Made by a program: the position numbers and the translations under genes. The notes under the pieces were generated by a model. The model did no database searches, had not been told where the DNA came from, and saw only the letters and a program-made list of their open reading frames with translations. From positions 5,784,667-5,848,666 of the forward strand of contig NW_002060946.1 of the NCBI RefSeq assembly GCF_000150275.1: a stretch of DNA of 64,000 nt, read 5' to 3'. Source of the stretch: Trichoplax adhaerens (Eukaryota > Placozoa > Uniplacotomia > Trichoplacea > Trichoplacidae). Below, piece by piece: positions 41,428 through 53,532 of this stretch (the first letter of the stretch is position 1; every line of letters begins with the position of its first letter).

Positions 41428-44400
41428 ATGTATCGTGCCAGTCAAGTTCTGAATCGGCTCCGTCTACTCTCGGTTGCCAGCCTTAATGGCAGATTGAAAA
41501 GTACTATACCTCCACCTGGTGCAAAATCCCTATCGTCTCCTCTTGCTAAAGATTCATTCTTAAATGGCAGCAACGCCGTATTTATCGATAGCTTGTACGA
41601 TCAATGGAGGGCTGACGAAGAATCGGTTGATCCGGTGAGTCAATACAATGTGCTAACATGCCGTAGAGTACTTCATTTCCTACGATAATGCCATTCAAAA
41701 CAGATACATTATAATGAAGGGTTGATTATCCTAATACACCTCTTCTATTTTGCGATCAATGCTATATATAGTATGGATTGATCACTAAAACTGCAGTTGT
41801 CGTCATAGATTAGCAATACGCTATTACGATTTTCAGTCCTTCAACGCAATAATGGATTTGTTCGGCCCAGACACAATCACAATCTTTTCTTCCTAGATGC
41901 TGTATTGTCAATTACTCATCATGATTTGGACTAGACTATAATTATCCATATACCACACAATCATAATCCTTCTTCCTAGATGCTTTATTGTCAATTACTC
42001 ATCATGATTTAGAGTAGGCTACAATTATCCATATACCGCACAGTCATTTATTATTAAAATTTACGAGAAGACCCATATCGCAGACGCTGCCATGACAGAA
42101 ATTCCATACAATAGAGCTGGATTGCAACTGCAGCATTTCAGCTTTTTCATGTCCTAAGGATAGATTATAGATGGCCGGCACAAGCTCGCTTTAGCTGTAC
42201 AATGCGCCCATCACAATATTTGTAATGAAGCCTGCCATTATTTCAACGTATCACACTGTAATCGTTGAAAAAATACAACTTACGCTGCTTTAACGGATTC
42301 TAATATAGTTCATTTTTAGACCTAGAACTTGTTTACCAGACTAAATTTGCTATCAAGGTCGCAATGAAAGATTAGATCAGTAATGATTGCGTCATCTCGA
42401 CAACTTAATGCTACAGTATAGCACAATTTCCTTCTATAATGCTACAGAGAAAGTCAGATACAAAGTTCAAATGGCCCCCAAGAGGTTTTAGTCTTAATAA
42501 GATATCTTTCCAATATTTCAACTCGACATTAACCTGTAATACGTGGAAATATTCAAAATAGCTCCTAAAATTGCAACTTTTCCAATCAACTACGACAGTT
42601 GATCCAGTACTGTTTGATTCAACTATAAAAATTATCGATACTACCTACATAGGATGTTATTGAATTAGCACGCGTATTTTATAAAAAAAATTGATTTTCT
42701 GGATATTCTAATTCATGTTTCTAGTCATGGCGAAAATATTTCTCAGAATCCTCGTACGGAATCGATAGCACTGTAACCGGAACCGCTGAACAGTTAAGCG
42801 TCAACGAAACCGTTACTGACCATTTAAAAGTTCAAAGTTTAATCCGCTGCTATCAGGTAAGACCTAAATTGCTAGGGTAAAAGATATTTCTGTCAGAATG
42901 CCTACTATACCATCAAATTGAATTTAAAACCTTAAGAGTAAGAGTTATAATACACTTTAGCCCAGTGGCCATTTCGATAGTGGTCTAGCTGACATTCTAA
43001 CGCGTACTTTTACCCTCTTAGCATTTAGGCCATCATATTGCTGCCTTGGATCCTTTGAATCTTTACAATGCCGATCTTGATCCATCTATTCCATTAGAGC
43101 TAAAGCTGCCTACCTATATTAGTAGTATGTATTGAATACCTGGTCTATAGGAAATTTCTACAATTATTAATTTATTGCTAGTTGTAAAACAACTTTTAAT
43201 TAGCTTGCCTTAAAAATAATTTAATAAGTTACCCTAATAACCATACATAGCTTAATTAATGGTACTGTAACAGTAATGAAATACGTAGAAACTATTTACT
43301 CAACAATTAATGAATTATTGTCATGACTTATTTGAAGGTGAGGAAGACCTGCAGCGCTACTTTACATTACCGAAAACGACACAGATAGGTGGCGATGTAA
43401 AAACACTCAAGTTGCAGGAAATATATGATCGTCTAAGGGTAACCTTTTTGCTGTTTGGCTTGTCAGTACTATCTTAATGTTGATTTGACCTTGGAATTGA
43501 ACGTTAAATAATTAATTATATGACAATATAGAGAATTTATTGTGGTAGTATTGGCGTTGAATATATGCACATTACCGATCCTAAAACTTTCGAATGGATT
43601 CGTGATAAATTTGAAACACCTGGAATTACCGATTTATCACAAGAAGATAAACTTAAAGTTCTCAGGAGATTATTAAAATCAGTCGGGTTGGTATCATACC
43701 AATTAAGTTATAAATTATTTTTGTGCGCAAAGCAAATCAATGTCTTTGCAATTTTTTTACGAACTTAATAATTGTCATAATTTTATGTATATTAGGTTTG
43801 AGAATTTCCTAAATCAAAAATGGTCAACGGAGAAACGATTTGGTTCGGAAGGTTGTGAGGTACTGTTACAACTATATTTAAGATTATTATCAAAGTGTTA
43901 GACTGTACAATATCGGAGTCTGCTGTTAACTTGATAGAAATAAATTGTTGGAGGTGTTGACTTAGATTTTACGCTATCGTTGATTTGTATGACCCAATAT
44001 CTTAAACGACGTCATTGATAAGAATATCGTAATTATTGTGCTTATACGGCATTAAAACTATAGGTAATAGCTCCTGCCTTGCAAGAAATTGTTGATCGAT
44101 CAGCCCAGCTAGGTGTTGATAATTTTATTGTAGGGATGTCTCATAGGTAAGTTTGTTCAATATTTATAATCGAATGAAATGCTAGCTTGTTATCAGATAC
44201 TTAAATACATGTGATGTAACAAAGCTATTGCTGTTAGATTGTATTAATGAAACTGAAAGATACACTAACTGTAGTAAATAGTTATTATGGCAATTGCGAT
44301 AAAAAGTGACCTAAGTCTCGGTTAATGTTACAGAGGACGATTAAACGTCATTGCAAACGTTGCAAAACAACCTTTAGCAAAGATCTTTAGTAGATTTAAG

Positions 44401-47400
44401 AAAAATCTATCCTTTCATAACGTAGAAGATCAGGTATTCAATGAATTGTTCAAGTAGATTTCCGTCATTCATTGTAGGTGACACTTTAGGCAATTTTTAT
44501 ATTGATTTATTTCTACTGTTCAGTTTGCGCTAAATATCGACGAATGAATGTTCATCGATTTTAAATTAGTGCTGTCAAATAATTAACATTCTTTATTTAT
44601 TGCCTAGGGTACCGGTGATGTAAAATATCATCTAGGAATGTTTACCAATACATATAATGAGGCAGCTGGTAAGGATGTTACCTTTACAATGGCTGCCAAT
44701 CCATCTCATTTGGAAGGTAATTTAAGCATCATCAACAGTTATCAAGTTCCATGCTAACTTAAGATATGCGAACGGTATAACCAATTTTTTTTTACTCATG
44801 ATTAGCCGTAAATCCAATCGTACAAGGCAGAACTCATGCAGAACAATTCTTCCATACTGGAGATAATCCTGAAAAAAAGGTAACGTGCGTAGTAGTGCTC
44901 TTATATAGATTTAATAATATTATTCGTCCAAATTTGTTATTTATACCTTTTTTACTTTTTTGAACGTTGTAACCTCTCGATACGATAAAAGTAATATAAG
45001 TTTTCGTATTAAATTTAAATCCTAAGGTCATGGGTATTCTTGTACATGGTGATGCAGCATTCGCTGGCCAAGGTGTTGTATATGAAACTGTCCAGCTCAG
45101 TAACGTAGATAATTATTCAACTGGTGGTACTGTCCACATTGTTGTGAACAATCAGGTATCCTTTTTCGTTCGAATACATAATATAGATTGATACCCAACT
45201 ACTCGGTTTATTTATATATATTAATTAACACTGTATAGAGCTTACTGGTGTAACATTTTCAATTTGCTTAAAATGTTATAGATCGGTTTTACAACTGACC
45301 CAAGAAATGGTCGATCATCTTCGTATTGCACAGATGTTGCTAAGGTATCAAGTATGAACCTAATTTATTGTAGTAAAATCCTTTCACTATTACTAGTACT
45401 AAATTGTAAGTTCGATCGGGAGATCTGTAACAGGTACTAACTGATATCAAACTGATGCAATAGGTAGTTAATGCTCCGATATTTCACGTTAATGCTGATG
45501 ATCCTGAGGCCGTGGTCTATGCTAGTCGAGTAGCTGCTGAGTACAGAGATACTTTTCAAAAAGATATATTCATTGATTTGGTGAGTATTCCATCGAGCTC
45601 AATTATTCTGAAATCCTTGCTTTATGTCACTTTTCTAGCTAAATTGTACTCATGATATTAAAAATGTGTTCGTTCTTGCGTGCAATTAGGTTTGCTATAG
45701 GCGTTATGGTCACAATGAAATGGATAATCCAGAATTTACTCATCCAGCCATGTATCGTGCAATTAAAACTAAACCAGGTGTACTATCACTTTATGTTAAC
45801 AAATTGGTCAAGGAAGGAGTATGTACTAGAGAAGAGTACAAAGTAAGTAATTTTTGTTGAATATCTTATGTACATATAAACTTGTTATATTATTATATGT
45901 GTGCATGAAATATTGTAGTCTAGTATTAAGGTTATGAATAATAATACTTTATTTAATTAATAGCAAGAAGCAAAGCGTTTCAACAACGCATGTAAGGAAG
46001 CGGCTGAGATTGCTGAAAATCAAACCAGTAATGACGTACATGATTGGATATCTGCTGATTGGAAATGTGAGATTCAAACGAAGAGATAAAATTATTTCTG
46101 ATAATTAAAATCTTATGTAGCAAAAGTATGTTTTAACTAAAGTCTTGCATCTTGATTGAAAATGCAGCTTTCCTGAAATCGAGTAATTACAACGAAACTA
46201 TGGAAACTGGTGTTCGGAGAGACGTTTTGAACCACGTCGGAGATGCGTTTTGTTCAGTTCCGAAACATATTACTGTTCACAACAGTGAGTACCCACAGAA
46301 GTACAGTGCTTACAAAGGTGCTATTATGTTGTAATGTATTATACGATTATGTGACAAGTTTATGCCTTTCTCTTTAACTAGCATTGAAGGGTGTTTTAAT
46401 GAAACGTAAACAACTTTTGGACGATGGTAAAGCTGACTGGGCGATGGGAGAAGCAATGGCATTTGGATCTCTACTAAAAGAGAATGTTCATGTTAGACTC
46501 AGTGGGCAAGATGTAGAAAGAGGAACATTCAGGTACTCTAGAATGGCTAGTCAATTGTGATTTATTGTTCAAATATTGTTAACCGTTCGTAAATTTACTG
46601 ATATTCTTAAATTTGTTTTCATTAGTCACCGTCACCACATTCTACATCATCAATCATATACTGACATTGATGGCAAAATTAAGTGGAACATTCTTGACAA
46701 TTTGTTCGATGACCAAGGGAGATACACCATTAGCAATAGCATATTATCCGAATACGGAGTATTAGGTATGTAACTAATGATATGATATCTTGCTTATTTT
46801 CATATTAAATTTATTCGGCTACATTATTTTATTATTGCTCATCTGTATACTAGCGTAGTACCGTTTAAACATATAAGAGTTATGTTTTCATATAAAGTTT
46901 CAATTTGTGAAGTGATCTAACACAATCCGATTAATAGGATTCGAGACTGGATATAGCATTGCCAGGCCGAACATGTTGGTTTGCTGGGAAGCACAGTTCG
47001 GAGATTTTCATAATTGTGCTCAGGTATTCTAACTACCATGTTGTTAAAAAAGTCCGTTAATAAAAAATTGACATTCAATGGTAAAATCTTTTTGCAGCCA
47101 ATAATCGACCAGTTCATTTGTAGTGGTCAAGAGAAGTGGGGCTATCAAACTGGTATAGTTTTATTATTGCCTCACGGATACGAAGGCATGGTAGGTTTTG
47201 GAGCTATTGAAAGAATATTTGAAGTTTTGTTTGCATATTATCTTATACTTTTTTATTAACTAAAACTAGGGACCAGAACATTCCAGTGCTCGCTTAGAGA
47301 GATTTCTGCAGCTTTGCAATGACGATATGGACGTTATTCCAGTAATTGAGTGTTGTAAATTGAGTATATCAATGTGCTAGGTTTTAAATTGCATTCTCCG

Positions 47401-48635
47401 CTTTCCCATAAACTTAATAGGAATTAGCAAGTGAAAGCGACGTAATCAAACAACTGCATGATCATAATATGCAGGTAAATATCACCATTAAATAGACATA
47501 GCGACAGAAATATTGTAACATGTTTTTAATTGTGTACATTTAAAATTTCTAATTTTAAAATGTTTACTGCCCTCAATTTATTGTAAGTGTAAACCGTCAG
47601 TATATTAATAATCGATACCGATATTGTCTAGGTCGTTAATTGTTCCACACCTGCAAATTATTTTCATGTTCTAAGACGGCAGGTTTCATTTAACTTCCGA
47701 AAACCAGTAAGTAGACGCACCAATGATAGGCGAACGGCTGCTGTAGTTAAACTAATTTTAAATCATTCCAATTCTCTTTAGTTAGTAATAATGACGCCTA
47801 AAAGTCTGCTACGACTTCCGGCTGCAGTGTCTTCCTTAGATGAAATGGGACCTGGTAAATAATCTTCTGATGCTTTCTGTTAATATGATACATTTTTAAC
47901 TACGATATATCTTCAACATTTTAACATAGGTACGAGTTTCCAACGTGTTATACCAGAAACAGGTGAAGCATCGGAAGATAGTAACTGTAGTAGTGTAAAG
48001 AGGGTTATTTTATGCTCAGGAAAAATGTATTACGATTTGCACAGTGTAAGTACTGTAGAAGTATTTATGAAGGTTTTAAATTTTGCGTAGTACTATAATA
48101 AAAACATAAAATAATCATTTTTTTGGATTGTGCAATGAAAATATTTAGACTCGTAAATCGAAGGGCTTAGAAAAAGAAATAGCTATAGCAAGAATTGAAC
48201 AGGTGAACTGTAATTGGATTGCACTTCTATCTAACAATGCTGTAGATTAGACTTTAATCTAAATAACATTTACTATTTATTTACAGTTGTTCCCATTTCC
48301 CTATGATATGGTACAAAAAGAGATTGAAAAGTTTCCAAATGCAGATATTGTATGGTGCCAAGAAGAACCTAAAAACATGGGTGCTTGGGCCTTCGTTCAA
48401 CCAAGGGTATATAATATCACTGGTCACCTGAAACTGCCAAGGTTAGTCAATATTGCTATGATCCAAGTTCGTATGAGTATGAACCGTATTGGATACAATA
48501 GGAAATAACTCTTCAATTAACTAATATTGCAGATACGTCGGAAGAAAACCGTCAGGTTCTGTAGCTGCAGGCACTAAAAAAGATCATGATATTCAGCAGG
48601 CGGAACTATTAGCAGAGGCCTTAGATGTTGATTAA
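41428..48635 (+). CDS. OGDH: 2-oxoglutarate dehydrogenase E1 component, mitochondrial
   Basis: Thiamine-diphosphate E1 enzyme that decarboxylates 2-oxoglutarate in the TCA cycle, in the mitochondrial matrix. Twenty-eight exons join in phase to 993 residues (human 1,023): 41,428-41,634; 42,725-42,856; 43,022-43,124; 43,338-43,438; 43,532-43,686; 43,796-43,859; 44,064-44,146; 44,334-44,433; 44,608-44,716; 44,806-44,879; 45,027-45,155; 45,282-45,344; 45,464-45,580; 45,690-45,842; 45,964-46,066; 46,168-46,284; 46,382-46,532; 46,626-46,765; 46,938-47,023; 47,098-47,190; 47,270-47,341; 47,421-47,474; 47,632-47,706; 47,782-47,854; 47,930-48,045; 48,149-48,202; 48,287-48,441; 48,533-48,635. The basic, acid-free N-terminus starting [12 protein letters not shown] fits a targeting peptide. 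Key blocks: [87 protein letters not shown]. These are OGDH- rather than DHTKD1-like. Confidence 0.97.
41872..42040. repeat. Two-copy direct repeat in OGDH intron 1, 84-bp period
   Basis: The segment starting CACAATCACAATC and containing TTCTTCCTAGATGCTGTATT and CAATTACTCATCATGATTT recurs 84 bases later with few differences. It is non-coding. Confidence 0.85.
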
Positions 48636-49330
48636 TTTGGGCAATAGAAAGACTGTCATTGTGACTATGCTTTGACTTTGACATAATTACAGCGAACATG
48701 GCAGTATGCCCAGTTAGTAAAATCATTGGACTACTGTCTAGTATTCTAGTAATACTTTGTAGATGATATATATTATTTATGCTTACGCTCATAGTTAGTG
48801 AAGACCTTTCTCTGTATTACTGAAATAGCTCTCGAGGCTATTGATGTTCTGATTTGGTGACTTAAGAAGCCAAGTCAATTACCGATGGTTTAAATAATTC
48901 ATAGAAATTAAATTTTATTTTTATTGAGTCTCAGCAGTTGATATTTTACTCAAATGGCATTATATTATTATTAATTGTCTTACAGTTGATATGCAGTTAC
49001 AACGTTGCTAATACCATATCATAAAGCATTCTGTTATTAATAAAATCCAGCGTATTAAACACGACACAATCTGATATTCCTATGAAGATGCTGCTGCCTT
49101 TTTGCGATACTAACATTCGGTGTTATTGATATTGAAGAAATTATACTAAAAATTACAATTTTACATACGTCGCATCTGATGTATTACTACCTATTCAACG
49201 AATTAAATAGATTGCATTATTTACATTAAGGCTAAATCTATAGTATAACAAAAGATTTAAATTGTTATCTTTTCAATAGATTAGTAATCATAAATTGTTA
49301 GTTGTTACCAAATATGCATTGCTTCTATTT
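48636..49330. other. Convergent gap between OGDH and the UPF0728 gene
   Basis: It holds the two 3' untranslated regions. An AATAAA on the + strand at 49,039-49,044 is a candidate OGDH polyadenylation signal. No gene or palindromic cluster is seen. Confidence 0.5.
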
Positions 49331-50365
49331 CTAGTAAGCAGCAGTAACTGCGGTTAATGCATCCTTACATTTCCTGTCCAGTAGACCATCTCCACCTGCA
49401 GTGATAATAATTATAGTAAAAGCATTTGATAAATTTAGTAAAGTGGCATTATTGTTTTATAGTTGGCAAGCAAGATATTGGGTATAATTGGTAAGCTCTT
49501 TTAAATCTTAATGTGGAAATTAATATGCATATGCAGAATTTACACTCACCATATTGTAACTCTTGAATTTCGCATCGATAGATTAATTCACCATGAACTA
49601 TTAATTGTACTTCGTTCCAGTCTGCTATTTCTTCATAGACAATTGTATGTCCAGCAGTTTTTAATACGTCTGGTTATAGAATAGAAATATTGATACCAAT
49701 GTAATATATATATTATATTTTATATAACAGTTTTAGACAAAGAATATGTTAATCTAGCCATGTGCAAGAGTATAATATTGTTTCTAGCACGCTGATGTCC
49801 TGTAGAACATTAAAATAGTTATTCGGTAATATTTATTTTCTATCCTAGTAGCAAGTCAAGGGGCATCTTAATACTGTAGTTGTGTAGTAGTACGCTCTAC
49901 AGTATTTGATCAATGTCTCACGATATATGATCATTCGTAACAAAATTATCGTTGTAATGGTATTGCATAATAACGTTAACAATACTTCTAGCATGCTTTC
50001 TGCATTAGTGTAGTAGAGTATTTTAAACGGATGAAACTTTATTTGAATATTGGAGGAATGTTCGAGCATACATTAAACATAGAGACTTTTTGAATTAATA
50101 GATTATTTCAACGATATTATTGCAATATCTGGCTTAATTTATAGAAGCATTTTGAATTTATTACGTGCATAAATACTATAATAAGTGCAAAGGTATCGAT
50201 TACCGTCATATAGTACCGTAATAATTTGTACCAAAATAAATATTAAAGTCTATGACAATATTTGGTATAATATTATTTACTGGTTAATCCTTGCAGCCTT
50301 TGTATTCGATATTTTACGCCATCAAAAGATGAGTATGGACCATATCGGATCAATACTGTTACCAT
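49331..50365 (-). CDS. C10orf53: UPF0728 family protein (C10orf53-like)
   Basis: A small protein of unknown function, predicted here at 89 residues against about 93 in vertebrate C10orf53. Three exons: 50,365-50,281; 49,669-49,550; 49,395-49,331. All junctions are GT-AG and in phase. It starts MVTVLIRYGPYSS, continues RIQRLQGLTNVLKTAGHTIV and YEEIADWNEVQLIVHGELIY, then CEIQELQYGGDGLLDRK, and ends DALTAVTAAY. The RYGPY, GLxxVLxxxGH, IxDWNxVxL and GGDGxLD positions match the family throughout. I see no signal peptide or membrane segment. The start is the first ATG of the exon carrying RYGPY; an upstream ATG at 51,200 does not join in frame. It converges on OGDH and diverges from RACK1. The family assignment is confident; its function is not known to me. 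Confidence 0.88.
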
Positions 50366-51654
50366 ATTTGAGGAATAATGCCTGGAAAGAATAGCAAAAG
50401 TATAAGCCCTTCTCTTAAAGTTAACAAATACTCATATAAAAGCTATCTATTGTATTCAAGCAAATTTTACTTTATTTTGAACTGGGCATCGCCTATCAAA
50501 GATTTATTTTTAATGTTTCTTGAATAGCAATCGATTAATTTATCCGGGTTTTAGAAGAATTATTAGATGATAATAATCGACTACGACTAGCAGTTAAAGA
50601 ATCGAACTACAGGTTCTCAAGGTGCCGAATGGCGATTAAAAGAGATACTTTGATAGTAGGTACCAATCGTCTTTACCCTCAAGTAATCAAACGGTTACAG
50701 TTTCAAATCCCCCCCCAAAATAATTCTATTTGTAGGCATTAATCGAATGATTAAAGATCACTATGTTATATAAAGATTTATCAATAAGTTTATAGAAAAA
50801 AAGTAGAAGGTTAGTAAATAATACTCACTTCTGTCGGCAATAACTTAATGTTTATTCGCAAATTTATTGTGGCCTAGAGTGTCCTCGTCTAAATGGGTAT
50901 GTCTAACTGTGAGTTTTATGCGACACTATCGTGTAGTCTAGTGTATAGATCTAGATTGTAATTTACAGTCATATACTGCCCGTGCCAAGATCCTTATTGT
51001 CCAGTACGTAGTAGATATTATTAATTTTATTAGTTACTGTTTATGATTGCAATGGGTAAACTACGCGTCGATCGATACTCATTACTTTAACTTAATATGT
51101 CGCAAGTGTATCAATTTTATCTGCTGATTTGTAGCTTGATACTTCTACACATAGTCTACAATACCCATATAGTATCTAAAACAACACTTACCATTGCCAT
51201 GTTTCTGTGCTAGTTTTGTTGTGTACTGATGTTGTATATTAGCTTTCTCATATTATGATATTGTAAACGATCCACGGCTGATCTGTTGCCATAGTGACAG
51301 CGATGCTTGAACACCTTAGCTGTGCTAATACCGTACTGCGGAGTCCGCGACTAAGCTTGTTCATGGTTTGAGCAATGGCACCTGTAGCCATTGAACTCGT
51401 CATCAAACTTTCATTAGATTGCTATAATGAAGTTTTTAACGTCATTGATAGTTTGTAAAAGTAGTAAAATTGACGTTATCGCCGTGGACTACTCCATACT
51501 CTAAATATTTCGTAGTCCATATTCGTTGGCAAGTACTGCAGTTATTTTTTATTTTCAACATGTGTCCGTTGTGTGATCATTGAATCACGAACGGCCACTT
51601 CCTACTTTTCCGCTGTATTAGTCATGACTTATAGCGTACTCCCTACTCAGTGAC
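50366..51654. other. Upstream region of the UPF0728 gene, no gene recognised
   Basis: A run of eight C lies near 50,710. A vaguely tRNA-like stretch at about 50,610-50,715 was rejected. No exon is recognisable. Confidence 0.45.
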
Positions 51655-52385
51655 TTAATAGTACAGTATTATGGCTGTACCAGGGACTACTCAGAATCTT
51701 TGGCTTAGGAGTCCCTGACCAAAAATATTTAGTAATGCCTGACTGTAGTCTACGTCCATACAGTATTGAGCATTTACTACTACGTGAAGAATCACGACCA
51801 TCGATGCGGGATACAGTCATCGACTAGCCCATTTACTAAATATACAGTGTCCAGTATACTGTAAGCCGTTTCAGCGATGTGTCCATAATATCACTAAGGA
51901 ATGCTAGAATGCCTTACTGTACAGTGCATCTAGAAGTCTATAGCTCGCACGCTTCTCAACTACTTTCCATTTCAGAAAGCATCATCAATATTGTGATAGA
52001 GGTAAAAACTTCTTTTCTACCTTTTACATGTTTTTTTTTTACCTCTACTCTACAGTACTGTACTGTACAGTACAGTATGCTTTAGCCTACGATGAGTGAG
52101 TACAGTACTGTATTGTACAGTATAGTACTGTGCTCTACGCACGCGCAAGGGAGTCGATGAGTACAGTACTAAAGTCTACAGTACATACTATCGTCGTCTA
52201 CAGTACTGTACTGTACTGTACAGTACTGTACACTATGCTTTAGCCTACGATGAGTGAGTACTGTACAGTGTACAGTACAGTACTGTGCGCTACGCACGCG
52301 CAAGGCAGTCGATGAGTACAGTACTAAAGTCTACAGTACATACTATCGTCGTCTACTGTACTGTACAGTACTGTACCAGCACATC
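51655..52385. repeat. CAGTA/TACTG palindromic cluster 3 with a 158-bp tandem duplication
   Basis: TACTGTACAGTA-type words are dense from about 51,660 and again at 52,050-52,375. A 158-bp unit starting ATGCTTTAGCCTACGATGAG occurs at 52,077-52,234 and again from 52,235. Each copy contains CTACGCACGCGCAAGG and CAGTACTAAAGTCTACAGTA separated by pentamer runs. The pentamer runs differ in length and orientation between copies, while the unique parts are nearly identical. The cluster lies in the divergent gap between the UPF0728 gene and RACK1. Confidence 0.85.
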
Positions 52386-53532
52386 CAGGAAGCATGCGCT
52401 ATGAAGAGTCGGAAAATCAACGGAAGGCTGCACTTGCGCAGTGGAAATTTTTTTACCGACCAACACTGACGATACAAGGTGTAGCGGCTAGCTTGGTCTT
52501 CTCTTTTTCACCACATCGGCTTTAAGGCAATAAGGTAAATGCTGAGATAATCGTTGTTCAATCTTCTATCATCTCTACTTTAATGTGTTGTAAAAGTGAT
52601 TCCTTGTTGAAAATAGCAAGTAGACTTGATGTTGTTATCGTTTTTGATTGGATGGATGCTAAAATTGCAATGTAGGAGGACATTTTATTTTACACGTTGC
52701 GCTTACCATTGTTACACCATGATTGGTGCCTAAGTAAGCAGGCCAAATCAACTATAATGTACTACAAGTAGTTATGACTGCAGTGGTTACTGAACAAGTA
52801 GCAAGGACGGCCAGTTTTTTTTTTTCACTTGCCCTGAAAGGATCATGGCTAGACTATCCTTTCCTCTTTGCATGCTTAGTAATAGACTTATTGAAGGCTA
52901 CGATCGTTAAAGAGTAGGAAAAAAAACAATCGGTATTGCTTTTTTTCTACACATGGCACACAGTTGCATTGCATCGCAGAAGGAGTGATTGAATTTGTTC
53001 ATAACTGTAGTCAACTTGATCCTCCGTTAGTCAATCCTTGGCCTAGATGAAAGCGATCGCGATAACTGGTTGGGATAGCACACTGGACTACGATTCCATT
53101 TTTCATAGTTTATTGACTGATGATCCATGATCGACTTGTTTTAAAACTGAAACCATCAACATCGTGGCCACATGATGCTTTCTCTTGATCGTCCGCAAAC
53201 ATTTGTAATATCACAATGTCATTATTGCTCATCAGTCGACGACGATAGTCGTCATGCTATGATGATCAGTAGATTTGCAGTTTTTAGGTTGATAGCTAGA
53301 GTAGACACCATGATAGGATAGTAACTCTTATAACCATCATCTCAATAAGTCTCATGATAAATGATCATCACCCTTATCAAAGTAATACACTTAGGATAGA
53401 TTATATAATTAGCACGTTAACTGAATTGAACTACCTATTAACATCGATGGATGAAATGATTTGGAAAATGAATATATTGCAAATATTACGTTTCACTAGC
53501 AGGCCTTGAATTTGGATACAGTTGAGCATATA
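52386..53532. other. RACK1 upstream region
   Basis: No gene is recognised. The stretch includes short T- and A-runs and ATGATCATG-rich sequence around 53,200-53,400. It should contain the RACK1 promoter and 5' UTR. Confidence 0.4.

Noticed and set aside
50610..50715. tRNA-like stretch (TGCCGAATGGCGATTAAA ... CAGTTTCAAATCC) resembling a Ser/Leu tRNA
   Set aside because: The anticodon arm and acceptor stem cannot be paired properly by eye. At most it is a degenerate tRNA relic. A covariance-model scan would decide.
51186..51200. Minus-strand ATGGCAATG followed by a perfect GTAAGT donor upstream of the UPF0728 gene
   Set aside because: Joining it to the acceptor 16 bases before the UPF0728 ATG gives the wrong frame. 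It could only be a 5' UTR exon with an upstream ATG, which I cannot support.
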